The notes: a model not told the origin generated them from the sequence alone. Counted from the first letter of the stretch, positions 10,249 to 21,300 are shown. The stretch: 64,000 bases of DNA from Periplaneta americana (GCF_040183065.1 NC_091123.1:10830001-10894000), one strand, 5' to 3'. Numbers and translations are program-made.

Positions 10249-10660
10249 TTTTTACGCGTATTTATGCTATGAACTGTTGAATTAGCTACAAAGTTTTCAC
10301 GATTACATAGGAGGAAGATTATTAGTGAAAAAGTATACTGTCAAGCCATGAGCATTATTTGTAGTTTTTTTTAAATAGTCCTACACGATTCCCTAGATTT
10401 GGCACCTACTATTATTCTAATTACTGTTTTTTGTAGTAGGAATATACTGTTACTATCTGTGGAATTTCCTCAGAATATTATTCCAAAACTCACTACCGAG
10501 TGGAAGTATGCAAAGTATATTGCTTCTGATATTTACTATCTCTTGCATAGATCTAATAGCAAGACAAGCTGAATTTAGTCTGGGGGTAATTTCTTTAATA
10601 TTATTTTTCCAATTTAACGTATTATCCATTTATAAGACAGGAAATTTGGTTATTGTTGTT
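10249..10660 (-). pseudogene. Jockey-like LINE reverse transcriptase, part 2
   Basis: Minus-strand translation gives MDNTLNWKNNIKEITPRLNS then ACLAIRSMQEIVNI (about 10515-10630), and further down NSTVHSINTR (about 10255-10285). These match the post-catalytic thumb region of Jockey-group reverse transcriptases (LGIxIDNxLNWKxHI...LxxACFAIRSM...HSINTRxK). It is frame-broken and lacks the RT active site within this stretch. It continues into 9159-9657 across the inserted block. Confidence 0.65.
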
Positions 10661-10857
10661 GTTGTTGTTGTTGGATGTACTATTACAATGCCCTTACTTC
10701 ATTGCTCCGTATATTACGGCCATATTTAAAACTCTCTATCAGAATAGCCTGTAGGTGTATCACAATAGCTCACACAGAAGGCTTTTATTATTAGTATTAT
10801 TACAAATAAAAATATTTAACTCCAGATCCTTCATATATGTCTAAAGTAGTACATGAC

Positions 10858-11028
<171 letters not shown>

Positions 11029-12042
11029 TTAGCCGTACCCTTGCGCTCCGCTGCACCAGTTAGAAATAAATATAATTACATAATTAAAATAGGACGTTAG
11101 ATCCAGGGAACATCCGGGTTTTAAAGAAGGATAAATCGTTTAATATGTTACTTAATTTAAATTGTATGTAAATAATTAAAATGCATAATTTTGGTCTAGA
11201 GACCACTCATTTGGTGCAATGACAATTCCTTTAACATGTTTCTTATTTTTTTATTACGTGCAACCATAGTTTAATGAATGTACAAAATAGCCTATTAAAT
11301 TTTCTGTGCATAAGAAGCTATTTTAATCTTACCTGTCCTCAATTCACTCAGACGTTACTGTAATAACATTATAGCATTATGTCCGTCTAGAGAGGAACTA
11401 CACTTTCCAATGGTGAAATAATAATTAATTATACAAATCGGTTAATTTAGCATCCGATATTATTTCATACAAACACAGAAACATTCTCTTTAGGCTATGT
11501 TTAATATCTTTCGATTGTTGTTGTCCAAGGCTCCTTATAGACGAAGTCATTTTTTCTTATTTCATTGCACCGCCTTAGATGGCATTATTTTAATTTTAAA
11601 ACTCATTTATCTCATTAAATATCAGTTCTATCAAAATTTTTCAAAGAATAAAACTTATCGGATATCATTTTTAAAGAAACCTTTGTTATGTAACATCTTT
11701 TACAAAAATCAATAATAAGCGAGATATTTCGATTTATTTAATTCAGGCCCCCTTACAACCCCCATTTCAAATAAAGTATTTTGAATGGCACAAAGCCTAA
11801 AATCTAAGTTACAACTAACTTAATTTATATTCCAATTTTCATCGAAATCTGTTCAGCCATTATCGCGTGAAAAGGTAACAAACATACAGACAGACAGACA
11901 GACAGACAGACATACAAACAAAAATTTCAAAAAAGCGATTTTCGGTTTCAGGGTGGTTAATTATATATGTTAGGACCAATTATTTTTGGAAAATCGAAAA
12001 TTACCAGAAAAATTTCGGCTACAGATTTATTATTAGTATAGA
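11029..12042 (-). mobile_element. Non-autonomous Helitron, copy 3 (subfamily II), in a microsatellite
   Basis: On the minus strand it begins TCTATACTAATAATAAATCT and ends TACGGCTAA, where the final CTAG is changed to CTAA, still a CTRR end. Flanks are A (11028) and T (12043). The (TTTA)n array continues on both sides, so the insertion cut a pre-existing microsatellite. No coding capacity is seen. (CAGA)n lies near 11885-11910. Confidence 0.85.
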
Positions 12043-12060
12043 TTTATTTATTTATTTTTT

Positions 12061-12681
12061 TCAAATTTGTATATGCCTTGAGAGAAACATTACAGGAAAA
12101 GATTGATTTCTTGTATTATAATAGCCCTACTTGACCTGCAACAGATGACGAGGGATGTAGATTTTTGTCACCTAACTCTACGTACGTTTTCGAAGTTACA
12201 AGAAATTTTCATTACCACTACCTAGCCTAGCACACTGGGATGTTGGCGAAGCCCATTCACTGTTTCTGTTACTGTTATTTATATTTTCCCTTTTTAAAAT
12301 ATTTTTATATTTTTTAAAATTAATTTGCACTGATGTACATTATTAATAATATCCTCCTCGATGTTGCTATGAAGAGAAACCGTGTGGTCGGGGAAAGAGG
12401 AAGTGAAAAAGCGTACCATACGTGTGGATGTTGCAGCTGTTATCGCCATCGAGAGAAGAGAATCGTGTTGGTTCGTGCTTAACAGATTAGGGGGAAAAAT
12501 ATCGATTTAGGGTGCTTGCAATTTTATTTGGCTCTGATTTTTACAGTTGGCTATTCGCGACATTTTGCGCTACTTGAAATATTGCTAGGCTATTTTTGAG
12601 GAAAATTTTTTAAACAAATCTGAAAGCTATAAAAATATAATTTTAAATATTATCAGCTACCAGCACCGCCATCTAGTATGC
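12061..12681. other. Unassigned stretch
   Basis: No gene, RNA or repeat boundary recognised. It forms the left flank of the next element. Confidence 0.4.
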
Positions 12682-12685
12682 GTAT

Positions 12686-13832
12686 GGGCTATTCCATATG
12701 AAATCGATCAGTAAAAAACCTCGTATTTTTTATACTCTAATTTTTTCCCTATTTATACAAGGTGCTGAGGAGAGTGCATATGCAAAAAATATACTATCGA
12801 AAGTCAAACGGTTTTCGTATTGTTGAGCGACAAATTTAGCGTATTTTATAAAAAAAAACGCCTCTTTTAGCGCTCAGAACTCTGGAACAATTTACTGCAG
12901 AACATTGAACGAGAGCTCATTTTGAAGCTGACATTTGGTAGGTTATGATAAGAAGTAATCCTTGTTTTTATTGTACACAGAGAGAGACAGATAATCTGAT
13001 TTTACTTACTTTTAGGCTTTTTGCCCATTTGTAAAAATGTAAAAAAATATTGAGAAAAAACCTTGCATTATTAAGAGGGATTCGGCATTGTTTGCTAAGT
13101 GTCACGGCAATAAGTTTCGAGGATATTAAATAAATTATTTTCACACGCCTGGACTTGAACGGCTCAGTACCGCACGCACTGGCCGAGAGATGAAGATAAG
13201 AGAGCGTTGGGCTTCATTTTACTCCTGTGTTTTGAAAACCTGTGATAAAGCTAGCCCAGCTATGCGCTACTAGACGAAACGTCACGTGTTTATGTCTACT
13301 GGCCTTGCTTCCCTCGGCTATCTCCCGCCTCACAGTCAGCTGGTTAGTTCACGCGCGTACTATTTATTTTCTTTATTTGATATTTTCAATACTTTCTTAT
13401 CAACGTTGCACCAGTAAAAAATATGTGTTTATTTGTACTTTCAATGCGGAATCTAATCATATATTTTAAAAATATTTTTTTCGTGGGCAAAGGCCTCTTA
13501 ATGAAGAAAAATCTAAATTTCTCCATTTCCATAAAAAGTAAGAAAAATGTTTAATTGTCAATATAAACTTTAACTTTTCAGCATCAAAATAAACCATGAT
13601 TTTGATCATTGGGTGAAAGGGTTTCGGAGCCACAACAGTTTAAAGTTGCTAATTTTATGAAAATACGATAAATTGAAATATTTTAAATTTAAACACTATG
13701 AAGTTCTGATGCCTCAAACTTTGCACAAAGCATTGTATCACAGTTTTCAACGGACAGAAAAAGTTTCATTGTATTTAAAAATTGCAAGGTCAATTTTCTC
13801 TATATTTCGGTCGATTTGAGATGGAATAGCCC
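12686..13832. mobile_element. Inverted-repeat DNA element with GTAT duplication
   Basis: The left end GGGCTATTCCATATGAAATC and the reversed right end GGGCTATTCCATCTCAAATC match over about 25 bp. Direct GTAT flanks (12682-12685 and 13833-13836) give a 4-bp target duplication. At 1147 bp with no recognised transposase it is non-autonomous. The 4-bp duplication would suit families such as Sola or Chapaev, but the superfamily is not established. Confidence 0.7.
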
Positions 13833-13840
13833 GTATACAG

Positions 13841-14278
13841 CAGTGGTCGCCAACTCGATGCCGTGTGACGTCATCTCAGCCTGCTCTGAAGCCCGCTGCG
13901 TTCGTGTTTCGCTGCCGCGAGTACAGCGGAGGCTTTTTCGTGATAATAATTGTTTTTCATATTGACCAAATTAAACTTAAAGTAATGTGAATGCCTAATA
14001 CTAGTATTTACATGTATAAATCAATTTGGTTCATAATTTAGGGATGAAATGAAAGCTGCATAAAAGTGAATACTGTGCTACATTTTAGATTTCCACTTTT
14101 TCTTTTGTTAACGCAGGGGAATACTCATAGGCAGAGAGAACAGTTTTCTTGTGGCGGGGGGGGGGGCAAAGCAAAAGCGTAGAATCTCCATATAACAGGG
14201 TTATGGTGGACATCGTTTACGTCCTCCTCCTCTTCCATTATAGCTTGACCGTGGTGCAGTATATCGGAATATGATCAT
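13841..14278. other. Unassigned stretch with a hAT-type end motif
   Basis: CAGTGGTCGCCAACTCGATG at 13841 resembles hAT termini, but no matching inverted end was found. A G homopolymer lies at 14156-14166. No gene seen. Confidence 0.3.
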
Positions 14279-14449
14279 TTAATAAAGGTCCATGTTGAAT
14301 CTTTCGTACACTACTTTTAACACTTGAATATAAATAATTGATTAAATGGCGCTCTTACTTGTGTTAATTGTGTAAGCATGTGCGGTTTACAGCTTTTTCG
14401 GTGCTACTTGACACCATCCTCAACACAAACACAAGAACACAAGAAATAC

Positions 14450-15003
14450 ATCACACTAACATACGAAAACAAAAACACACACAAGATCGCATCCTCATTC
14501 AGAAAACAGAAATACAACATAGCATACAGAACAGAAAACACACTACAAAGACATCTCAACACACAAACAACACAAACAAATAAATACAACCACATAGGCG
14601 TATACAAACTGACATTCAATAGTTGCGACAGTTTCTACATTAGACAACAGGCAGATCATTCCAAACTCGATACAAAGAACACATTAAAGCAATAACCAGA
14701 GGACACAATACATCTACATATGCCGAACACATAACTAATGCTAACCACACATACAATAACATAAATACAGACATGGAAATCCTACACATACAACCCAAAA
14801 ACCAAAAACTCAACACACTAGAACAATATGAAATATACAGACACACTAAAACACACCCTAATCAAATTCTCAACACACAGATCAATTTCATAACACACAC
14901 ACTATTTGACACAACACTTCATCATATGAACGCACCCACACAACAGGCAGCGAAGTTAAGATGGCGCCGAGACACAGAAGTCTCTGATGATGGTGTCAAG
15001 TAG
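14450..15003 (+). pseudogene. Penelope-like GIY-YIG endonuclease relic
   Basis: The first frame (to 14695) reads KYNIAYRTENTLQRHLN then NHIGVYKLTFNSCDSFYI (about 14590-14640). This corresponds to the GVYKLxCxxCxxFYIGQT core of the Penelope-type GIY-YIG domain, with the Gly of YIG replaced (YIR) here. A second frame (14773-15003) continues MEILHIQPKNQKLNTLEQYE and IYRHTKTHPNQILNTQINF, the usual C-terminal part. One frame change separates them. The nuclease would cut target DNA for priming. Both the frame break and the lost Gly make activity unlikely. Confidence 0.75.
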
Positions 15004-15023
15004 CACCGAAACAGCTGTAAGGC
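14980..15023 (+). ncRNA. Hammerhead-ribozyme-like motif in Penelope terminal repeat
   Basis: In order: GTCT (14980-14983), CTGATGA core (14984-14990), stem II GGTG/CACC (14992-14995 with 15004-15007), GAAA (15008-15011), a minimal stem III of A-U and C-G closing the loop AGCT, cleavage triplet GTA (15017-15019), then AGGC (15020-15023), which can pair with GTCT as stem I with one G-U wobble. Such short stem III hammerheads are known in Penelope-like elements. One extra U (14991) sits between the core and stem II, which may weaken it. The left inverted copy (minus strand, about 14386-14415) has a degraded core. Confidence 0.55.
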
Positions 15024-15083
15024 GCACATGCTTACACAATTAACACGAGTAAGATCGCCATTTAATCAAGTATTAATAAAGGT

Positions 15084-15770
15084 ACCGGTATTTTCGGGAG
15101 GCATGTTTGTTACAGTGTTACATCCATATCCTCGATGTTTCGGACAGAATTGCACAGGGCTTGAACTGTAGGTCTACTACAAATTATAATAGGGCATAAT
15201 TTAAAACAATCTTTCTCTCTTTTTCTCTCTCGTACATATACATCAATAAACTACGTAACAGTGCTAACGGAAACTTTATATATGACATTTAAAAATGCAT
15301 TACAATCACTGTATTTGAACCGGGACCGGGAAAATTGTTCGTATTAAAGAGATGTTCGTCTTAACAGAGTTCGTATTAACGGAGGTTTACAGTTAACATA
15401 TCACAGTATTCATAAAACACACCCGAGACGAAACAAAGACACAAGCATGACACTGTCGTGTTTCGATGGCATTTAAGTATATTTACTGGCACATAAAAGA
15501 ATTCCTGCGGGAGAAAATTCCAGCACACCGGCGACGCTGGTATAACCTCGGCAGTTGCGAGCGTCGTTAAATAAACTATAAAAGCAACAAACAACTATCG
15601 TGTTTACCGCTGCTGTTTCTAATAACATGACGGCAAAACGGTTTCAATTTCGGACAGAACACAAGTGGTCTGTGTGAGTCTGGTTCAGGAACGGCGAACA
15701 CTATCGCACACGAGCGACCTCGCGAAACGTGCAACGTGTAAGGACAGTATTTTGAGAGCCCTTGACATGT
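15084..15770. other. Unassigned stretch, possible pogo-type end
   Basis: On the minus strand CTGTAAACCTCCGTTAATAC (end near 15394) recalls pogo/Tigger termini, with internal repeats of CGTATTAA/CGTCTTAA type at 15338-15385. No partner end or protein was found. Confidence 0.3.
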
Positions 15771-15828
15771 TTCATAACTAGGGAGCGGATTTTTATGTGC
15801 TAAAAAATGTAAATATATTTATTTTTTA

Positions 15829-17004
15829 CTAGCTGTACCCGTGCGCTCCGCTGCACTTATTACAAATAAATATAAATTAATTACATAATTAAAATAGAAC
15901 ATTGGGTCCAGGGAACATTCGTGTTTGATAGAAGAATAAATCGTTCAATGTGCTACTTAATTTAAATTGTATTTAAATAATTAAAATGCCATCATTTTGG
16001 TCCAGAGACCACTTATTTGGTGCAAATATAATTCGTTTAACATTTTTCTAAATTAGTCTTGAATGCATCCTTTAATAAATTACCGGTACTCCAAATTAAT
16101 AGAGTTGGTTGTGTAAAAATGTAAATATTCACGATCTCCTATGCACTACTGCCATAGAATGAATAAATTTGTTTTTCTTCCTACTAAAAAATTTAATATT
16201 TTGCACATAGCAGTTACGGAACGGCACTATAATCTGAGGGAGCGGTGGAAATGTATTGTATTGTTATTTTAAAACTCTTGTATATCCTTAAATATCAGTC
16301 CTATCAAACTTTTATCTGGAATAAAACTTATCGGAAATGATTTTTAAAGAAACTTTTGTTATGTAACATTTTTCACAAAAATCAATAATAAGCGAGATAT
16401 TTCGGTTTATTTAATTCAGGCCCCCTTATAACCCCCCTTTTAAATAAAGTATTTTTAATGTTGTATAGCCTAAAATCTACGTTAGAACGAACTTAATTTA
16501 TATTCAAATTTTCATCGAAATCCGTTCAGCCATTATCGCGTGAAAAGGTAACAAACATCCAGACAGACAGACAGACTTAAATATCAGTCCTATCAAAATT
16601 TTGCCTGGAATGAAACTTATCGGAAATCATTTTTAAAGAAATTTTTGTTATGTAACATTTTTCACAAAAATCAATAATAAGCGAGATATTTCGGTTTATT
16701 TAATTCAGGCCCCCTTATAACACCGCTTTTAAATAAAGTATTTTGAATGCCATATAGTCTAAAATCTAGGTTACAACGAACTTAATTTGTGTTCCAATCT
16801 TCATCGAAATCCGTTCATCCATTATCGCGTGAAAAGGTAACAAACATCGAGACAGACAGACAGACAGACATACATACAAACAAAAATGTCAAAAAAGCGA
16901 TTTTCGGTTTCAGGATGATTAATTATACATGTTAACACCAATTATTTTTGGAAAAGCGAAAATTACCAGAAAAATTTCGCTTACAGATTTATTATTAGTA
17001 TAGA
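15829..17004 (-). mobile_element. Non-autonomous Helitron, copy 4 (subfamily I), with internal duplication
   Basis: Minus-strand ends are TCTATACTAATAATAAATCT and GCGCACGGGTACAGCTAG, between A (15828) and T (17005). A segment of about 295 bp is present twice in tandem (about 16284-16575 and 16576-16875), both ending in the (CAGA)n tract, which makes this the longest copy (1176 bp). It lies inside the hAT element. Confidence 0.85.
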
Positions 17005-17169
17005 TGTGCTAAAAAGTTCGAAAATATTTGCTAAAAATGGAAAAAAAAAAATATTTTTTTTTTAAAATATGACAAAAATACCTTACTTAGCTTGGAAAAA
17101 AAAAATGTTACTAGGTACTCATCAATCACACTTGAGTATCAGTTGCTAGTAGCTGTTCGAGAATTGCAG

Positions 17170-17590
17170 TGAACAACAAAGGTCATTTCCAAATTCTCCT
17201 TCACAAATGCATGCTGATTATCTCTGAACAACGACATACTGTGAAAACGATCTTTCCACAACACAGGACGTTAGACATGCATATTTAAAGAGAGGAATAT
17301 CACAAACACCTACACCATCAATTTCACCTACAGGCACACTCTCTAATACTTGAGCAACTTTACACATTTTTTATATCCACTGTTTTGCCATGAATGGACA
17401 CGTGAAGCAGCGGCAATGTGCTTGTTTCGAGACAAATGTTGGGTTACCTGAGAGCTCTGATCTGCACTTACTGATTTACCACATGGTTGGCAAAATAACA
17501 CTTTTCTGTCGGAAGTAAAAATGCTTTTAAATTCACCTACATATTGCTCAAGACGCAATCTTAAACTCGATTTGATTATCGGCATCTTAA
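17170..17590 (-). pseudogene. hAT transposase relic: BED finger joined to dimerisation domain
   Basis: The minus-strand frame 17585-17343 begins MPIIKSSLRLRLEQYVGEFK and contains VLFCQPCGKSVSADQ then VTQHLSRNKHIAA, a BED-type C-x2-C...H-x4-H finger typical of insect hAT proteins. Just past it, in another frame (about 17335-17180), come ACLTSCVVERSFSQY, FRDNQHAFVKENLE and MTFVVHCNS, the conserved hAT C-terminal dimerisation block. A normal hAT protein has about 400-500 residues of RNase H-like domain between these, so an internal deletion removed the catalytic core. Confidence 0.75.
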
Positions 17591-18339
17591 GAGGCTAATA
17601 TACACATGTCTTATCGTAAATAATGTTTCCAGCTACTGACTGACAATGTCGGAGAAAAGCTTCCTATAGCGACACCACCACATGTTCAATACGCAGATTA
17701 TGCTTATGGCCCGATAACGGGGAATCACAACAAGATATAGGCATGAGCGAGAGGCGAGAGATTTGTTTAAATTAAATAATGTTTATAACAGAGCCCTTAT
17801 CCTTTGTGTTTCACAAACAAAGCGCAGAATGAAGTCATCTTCAGCAACAATAAACATTCCTAATTATGTGTTGCAAGATCTCTCCTTCTTGTCCATGTTA
17901 ATTTATTCTCATATATTAACATTGATATGCTGCCTAGCAGTCCTCAGAACTTGAGGCGATACTATTACAAAAATGCATCACGGATACACCACACAGCCCA
18001 TAGAAACACGAAGTAACCAAGGATTCTTAAAAGAACTAAGAATTCTTAAAAAAGATAACGTACTTCTGAGTGATATAATTGATTTAGTTTGAAAATATTT
18101 AAAAGTTCTTGTAAAAAATTATTTAAGTAAAAAACCTCCAAGATTTATGTGTTTATAATAGATTTCCTGAAAATATGTATTTATATACATTTTTTGTGAA
18201 AATATGTGTTTTTATGTGAAATAAAATTCAGGTTTTAAACTTGAAACTTGACATTCGGAATTTTTAACTTTGTTAATTGTGTTTTATCACACGCAAGAAA
18301 AATATTTAATTACATAGAAATCCGCTCCTTATTCATAAC

Positions 18340-18582
18340 TGACGCACTGAATTCATCTTCCTCCATGCTTGCCGTCCGCACAAATCATTAGGCAATCATT
18401 CGGCTTTCCTGTAAGCACAGATCTTCTTTGCTGTTTCGTTGTCTACCCCTTTAGCTCACGTGAGAAGCTGGAAATGTCGTTCTCATTGACTGCTGTTTTG
18501 GTCCTTTCTGGTTCTCGTCGAACTTGCCAAGAAAAAGACGAGCTTCCTCTGCGAAGTTTTAATTTGTTTAAGACACAAAATT
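18340..18582. other. Unassigned stretch
   Basis: An 89-codon open frame spans 18369-18638, but half of it lies over the inverted LINE segment and no family is recognised. Confidence 0.3.
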
Positions 18583-19893
18583 GCATACTCCCATTTTTTT
18601 CTCCATTATCTGTCGAATACAAAATATCTGATCAATAGTTGATCTATTACGCCTAAAACCACACTGATGATCCCCAATAATTTCATCTACATATTTAGTT
18701 AATCTTCTCAAAAGATTATTGGACAAAAATTTGTACGACATCAACAAAAGTGCATCAATTATTCATAGATTTCAAAAACGCATATGACTCGGTTAAGAGA
18801 GAAGTTTTATATGATATTCTTATTGAATTTGGTATTCCCAAGAAACTAGTTCGATTAATTAAAATGTGTCTCAGTGAAACGTACAGCAGAGTCCATATAA
18901 CTTAGGTCAGTTTCTGTCAGATACGTTTCCAATTCACTGTGGGCTAAAGCAAGGAGATGCACTATCACCTTTACTTTTTAACTTTGCTCTAGAGTATGCC
19001 ATTAGGAAAGTCCAGAATAACAGAGAGGGTCTGGAATAGAACGGGTTACATCAGCTTCTTGTCTATGCGGATGACGTGAATAAGTTAAGAGAAAATCCAC
19101 AAACGATTAGGGAAAATACTGGAATTTTACTTGAAGCAAGTAAAGAGATAGGTTTGGAAGTAAATTCCGAAAAGACAAAGTATATGATTATGTCTCGTGA
19201 CGAGAATATTGTACGAAATGGAAATATAAAAATTGGAAATTTATCTTTTGAAGAGGTGGAAAAATTCAAATACCTGGGAGCAACAGTAACAAATATAAAT
19301 GATACTCGGGAGGAAATTTAACGCAGAATAAATATGGGAAATGCCTGTTATTATTCGGTTGAGAAGCTTTTATCATCCAGTCTGCTGTCAAAAAATATGA
19401 AAGTTGGAATTTATAAAATAGTTATAGCTATTATCGGTTGTTCTTTAAGGTTGTGAAACTTGGACTCTCACTTTGAGAGAGGAACATAGGGTAAGGGTGT
19501 TTCAGAATAAAGTGCTTAGGAAAATATTTGGGCTAAAAGGGATGAAGTTACAGGAGAATGGAGAAAGTTACACAACACAGAACTGCACACATTGTATTCT
19601 TCACCTGACATAATTAGGAACATTAAATCCAGACGTTTGAGATGGGCAGGACATGTAGCACGTATGAGCGAATCCAGAAATGCATATAGAGTGTTAGTTG
19701 GGAGGCCGGAGGGAAAAAGACCTTTAGGGAGGCCGAGACGTAGATGGGAAGATAATATTAAAATGGATTTGAGGGAGGTGGGATATGATGATAGAGAATT
19801 GATTGATCTTGCGCATGATAGGGACCTATGGGGGCTTATGTGAGGGCGGCAATGAACCTTCGGGTTCCTTAAAAGCCAGTAAGTAAGTAAGTA
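18583..19893 (+). mobile_element. RTE-like LINE copy 1, 5'-truncated with 5' inversion
   Basis: From about 18748 to the (GTAA)n tail at 19880-19893 this is the 3' part of a non-LTR retrotransposon in plus orientation. Positions 18583-18747 are the adjoining upstream segment of the same element in reverse (it matches about 49250-49408 of copy 3 inverted). This layout is the known outcome of twin priming during target-primed reverse transcription. The 3' end CCTTCGGGTTCCTTAAAAGCC is shared with 39380-39924. No target duplication was recognised. Confidence 0.8.
18760..19845 (+). pseudogene. RTE-like LINE reverse transcriptase relic
   Basis: Translation gives FIDFKNAYDSVKRE (about 18765-18805), [20 protein letters not shown] (about 18938-18996) and the catalytic YADD at 19064-19075, followed by [20 protein letters not shown] (about 19128-19190) and KFKYLGATVTNIND. 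The C-terminal part at 19592-19843 reads RRLRWAGHVARM, VGRPEGKRPLGRPRRRWEDN and IKMDLREVGYDD. These are the RT motifs and the terminal basic segment found in many arthropod RTE-type LINEs. YADD is intact, but several frame breaks and an early stop are present, and the endonuclease domain is absent. Confidence 0.8.
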
Positions 19894-20361
19894 TATCAGT
19901 TGCCATATGCTGTAAATTCGATCATGCTTTTTGTAGAGCTCGTTTGATATTCGCAAAATCTTTCACAAGGCTCAAACTGTGGCCTCTGATAGATTTTGCA
20001 TAAGATTTGTCACTTCGTGACACGAATAGCTAGTTCTGTAGCTGCTGCACTTTTGGAAGCATAATTTAGGTGTGTATATGCCTGGATTTGCAAGCCCCTT
20101 ACCTTTTTTAATATTAGTATTACCTACAGCGTCTACTTCACTGTCAGAATTCACTGCAATGAAATATTAAACACAACAGCATGTACACATCTTATAAAGC
20201 TATGTGTTGACTGGAGCACATGTATGCAACAATGACCACGAGCTTCATTATTAGCTTCAATTAAAATGACTTAATTGATGAAGTTTAGCCAACATCTAAG
20301 TTTCCAAGTGCATTCTCTTGTTTATTAAAAGGGCACATGTCCTACATTTCTGCCCTTTCAA
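19894..20361. other. Unassigned stretch
   Basis: A 60-codon minus-strand frame (19972-20154) shows no recognised similarity. No RNA or repeat boundary seen. Confidence 0.35.
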
Positions 20362-20503
20362 CAAAATCGCTCAAGCTGGGTCACTTTCGGTGCTGGACTC
20401 CGAACTCATTTCACCGGCATTATCACCTTGATCTCATTCAGACGCTAAATAACCTAAGATGTTGATAAAGCGTGGTAAAATAACCTACTAAAAAAAACAA
20501 AAA
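20362..20503 (+). mobile_element. SINE family A, 5'-truncated
   Basis: Matches the 3' part of the tRNA-derived SINE at 43781-44046: CACTTTCGGTGCTGGACTCC, CATTTCACCGGCATTATCAC, ATTCAGACGCTAAATAACC and an A-rich tail. The tRNA-like head is missing. Confidence 0.8.
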
Positions 20504-20944
20504 TCGCGATATTGAATGCCTCTAGTTTGCCATTTACAGTGGAAATTTGTTGGTCCTTCTAACATAAATCAACGTCTTAATGCTCAAAGAACATTATAAG
20601 GTAAGAAAGTGATATGCGAAAAAAATGTGACTCAGGCCCTTTTAACAAATAGCTATTCATATATATTCCTTCACTCATTGCATTATTTTTGTAACATGAC
20701 CTCACTCGTAGACGAAACAGTAGGTTGTATACTAACAACTAGAGCAATTAGAACTACTAGCGCTCATCTCTTGCAGTCAAGAGACGCAAATTTAACTTGG
20801 GGGAGGGGATAGTACATCTGCTGTCATTTATACTATACCATCGAAGTTACAGTTGCCGCTGGTATAATTTTGTGATAAATTTAAAAAGAAATATCACGAA
20901 ATTAGCCATGTCACGAAATTAGACAAGTTTGCCCTATTTGTTAT
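20504..20944. other. Unassigned stretch left of the tandem array
   Basis: No gene recognised. The short open frame 20609-20812 has no known similarity. Confidence 0.35.
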
Positions 20945-21093
20945 AACCGGCCAGGTACAATGACCCCGATTTGTTTTATTTCCCCTTGGGTAGAACAGCA
21001 GAATCAACTGGTGAACCACCTGCAAGGGGCTTTCTACAGCACGCAACAGTGAAGCCTTTTTATGACGAAAATGTGGAAACTGTCTCTCTGCTC

Positions 21094-21300
21094 ACCCGAT
21101 TCCAATTCCATTGAAAATGTACGACCAGAGGTAAAGAAAGAAATGATGTCGAAGTGGCCTGCAAATCAACGCTAGACAAAGGACGCCTTGTGGCTCAAAT
21201 TCAAGAAGCCCGTCATACAGTATCGACATTTGATTTCATCCATGCCTCGAAGCTTCAGGCAAGTAATTCGGCCTGGCAGGTCACATACTCTCAATTAGAA
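21094..21300 (+). pseudogene. Tc1-like transposase C-terminus, array unit 0
   Basis: Encodes remains of SPDxNPIENVRPEVKKEMMSK, then KDALWLKF and a SMPRRxRQVI-like end. This is the Tc1/mariner block after the last catalytic residue region, with the usual C-terminal SMPRR. Only about 60 residues are represented and the frame is broken. Similar fragments recur in each following unit. Confidence 0.6.

Larger units (their letters stand above)
14290..15072 (+). mobile_element. Penelope-like element, 5'-truncated
   Basis: Inverted repeats of about 85 bp (left from 14338, right to about 15070) share TTGATTAAATGGCG and GTGTTAATTGTGTAAGCATG. They enclose a plus-strand GIY-YIG-type endonuclease relic. 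Possible target duplications TTAATAAAGGT lie at 14279-14289 and 15073-15083. Penelope-like elements join a reverse transcriptase to a GIY-YIG endonuclease and often end in repeated, sometimes inverted, terminal segments with hammerhead ribozymes, as here. Only the connector and endonuclease end survive; the reverse transcriptase is absent. Confidence 0.75.
15779..18331 (-). mobile_element. hAT DNA transposon with internal deletion
   Basis: The left end TAGGGAGCGGATTTTTATGT and reversed right end TAAGGAGCGGATTTCTATGT form imperfect inverted repeats. A perfect 8-bp duplication TTCATAAC lies at 15771-15778 and 18332-18339, diagnostic of hAT. A Helitron (15829-17004) sits inside. Coding remains on the minus strand hold a BED-type finger and a hAT C-terminal dimerisation block, with the catalytic middle missing. 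Confidence 0.85.

Noticed and set aside
14338-15070. DNA transposon with 85-bp inverted repeats
   Set aside because: The enclosed protein is a Penelope-type GIY-YIG endonuclease, and inverted terminal segments are known for that group.
19516-19956. 146-codon minus-strand frame
   Set aside because: Antisense shadow of the LINE C-terminal coding segment.
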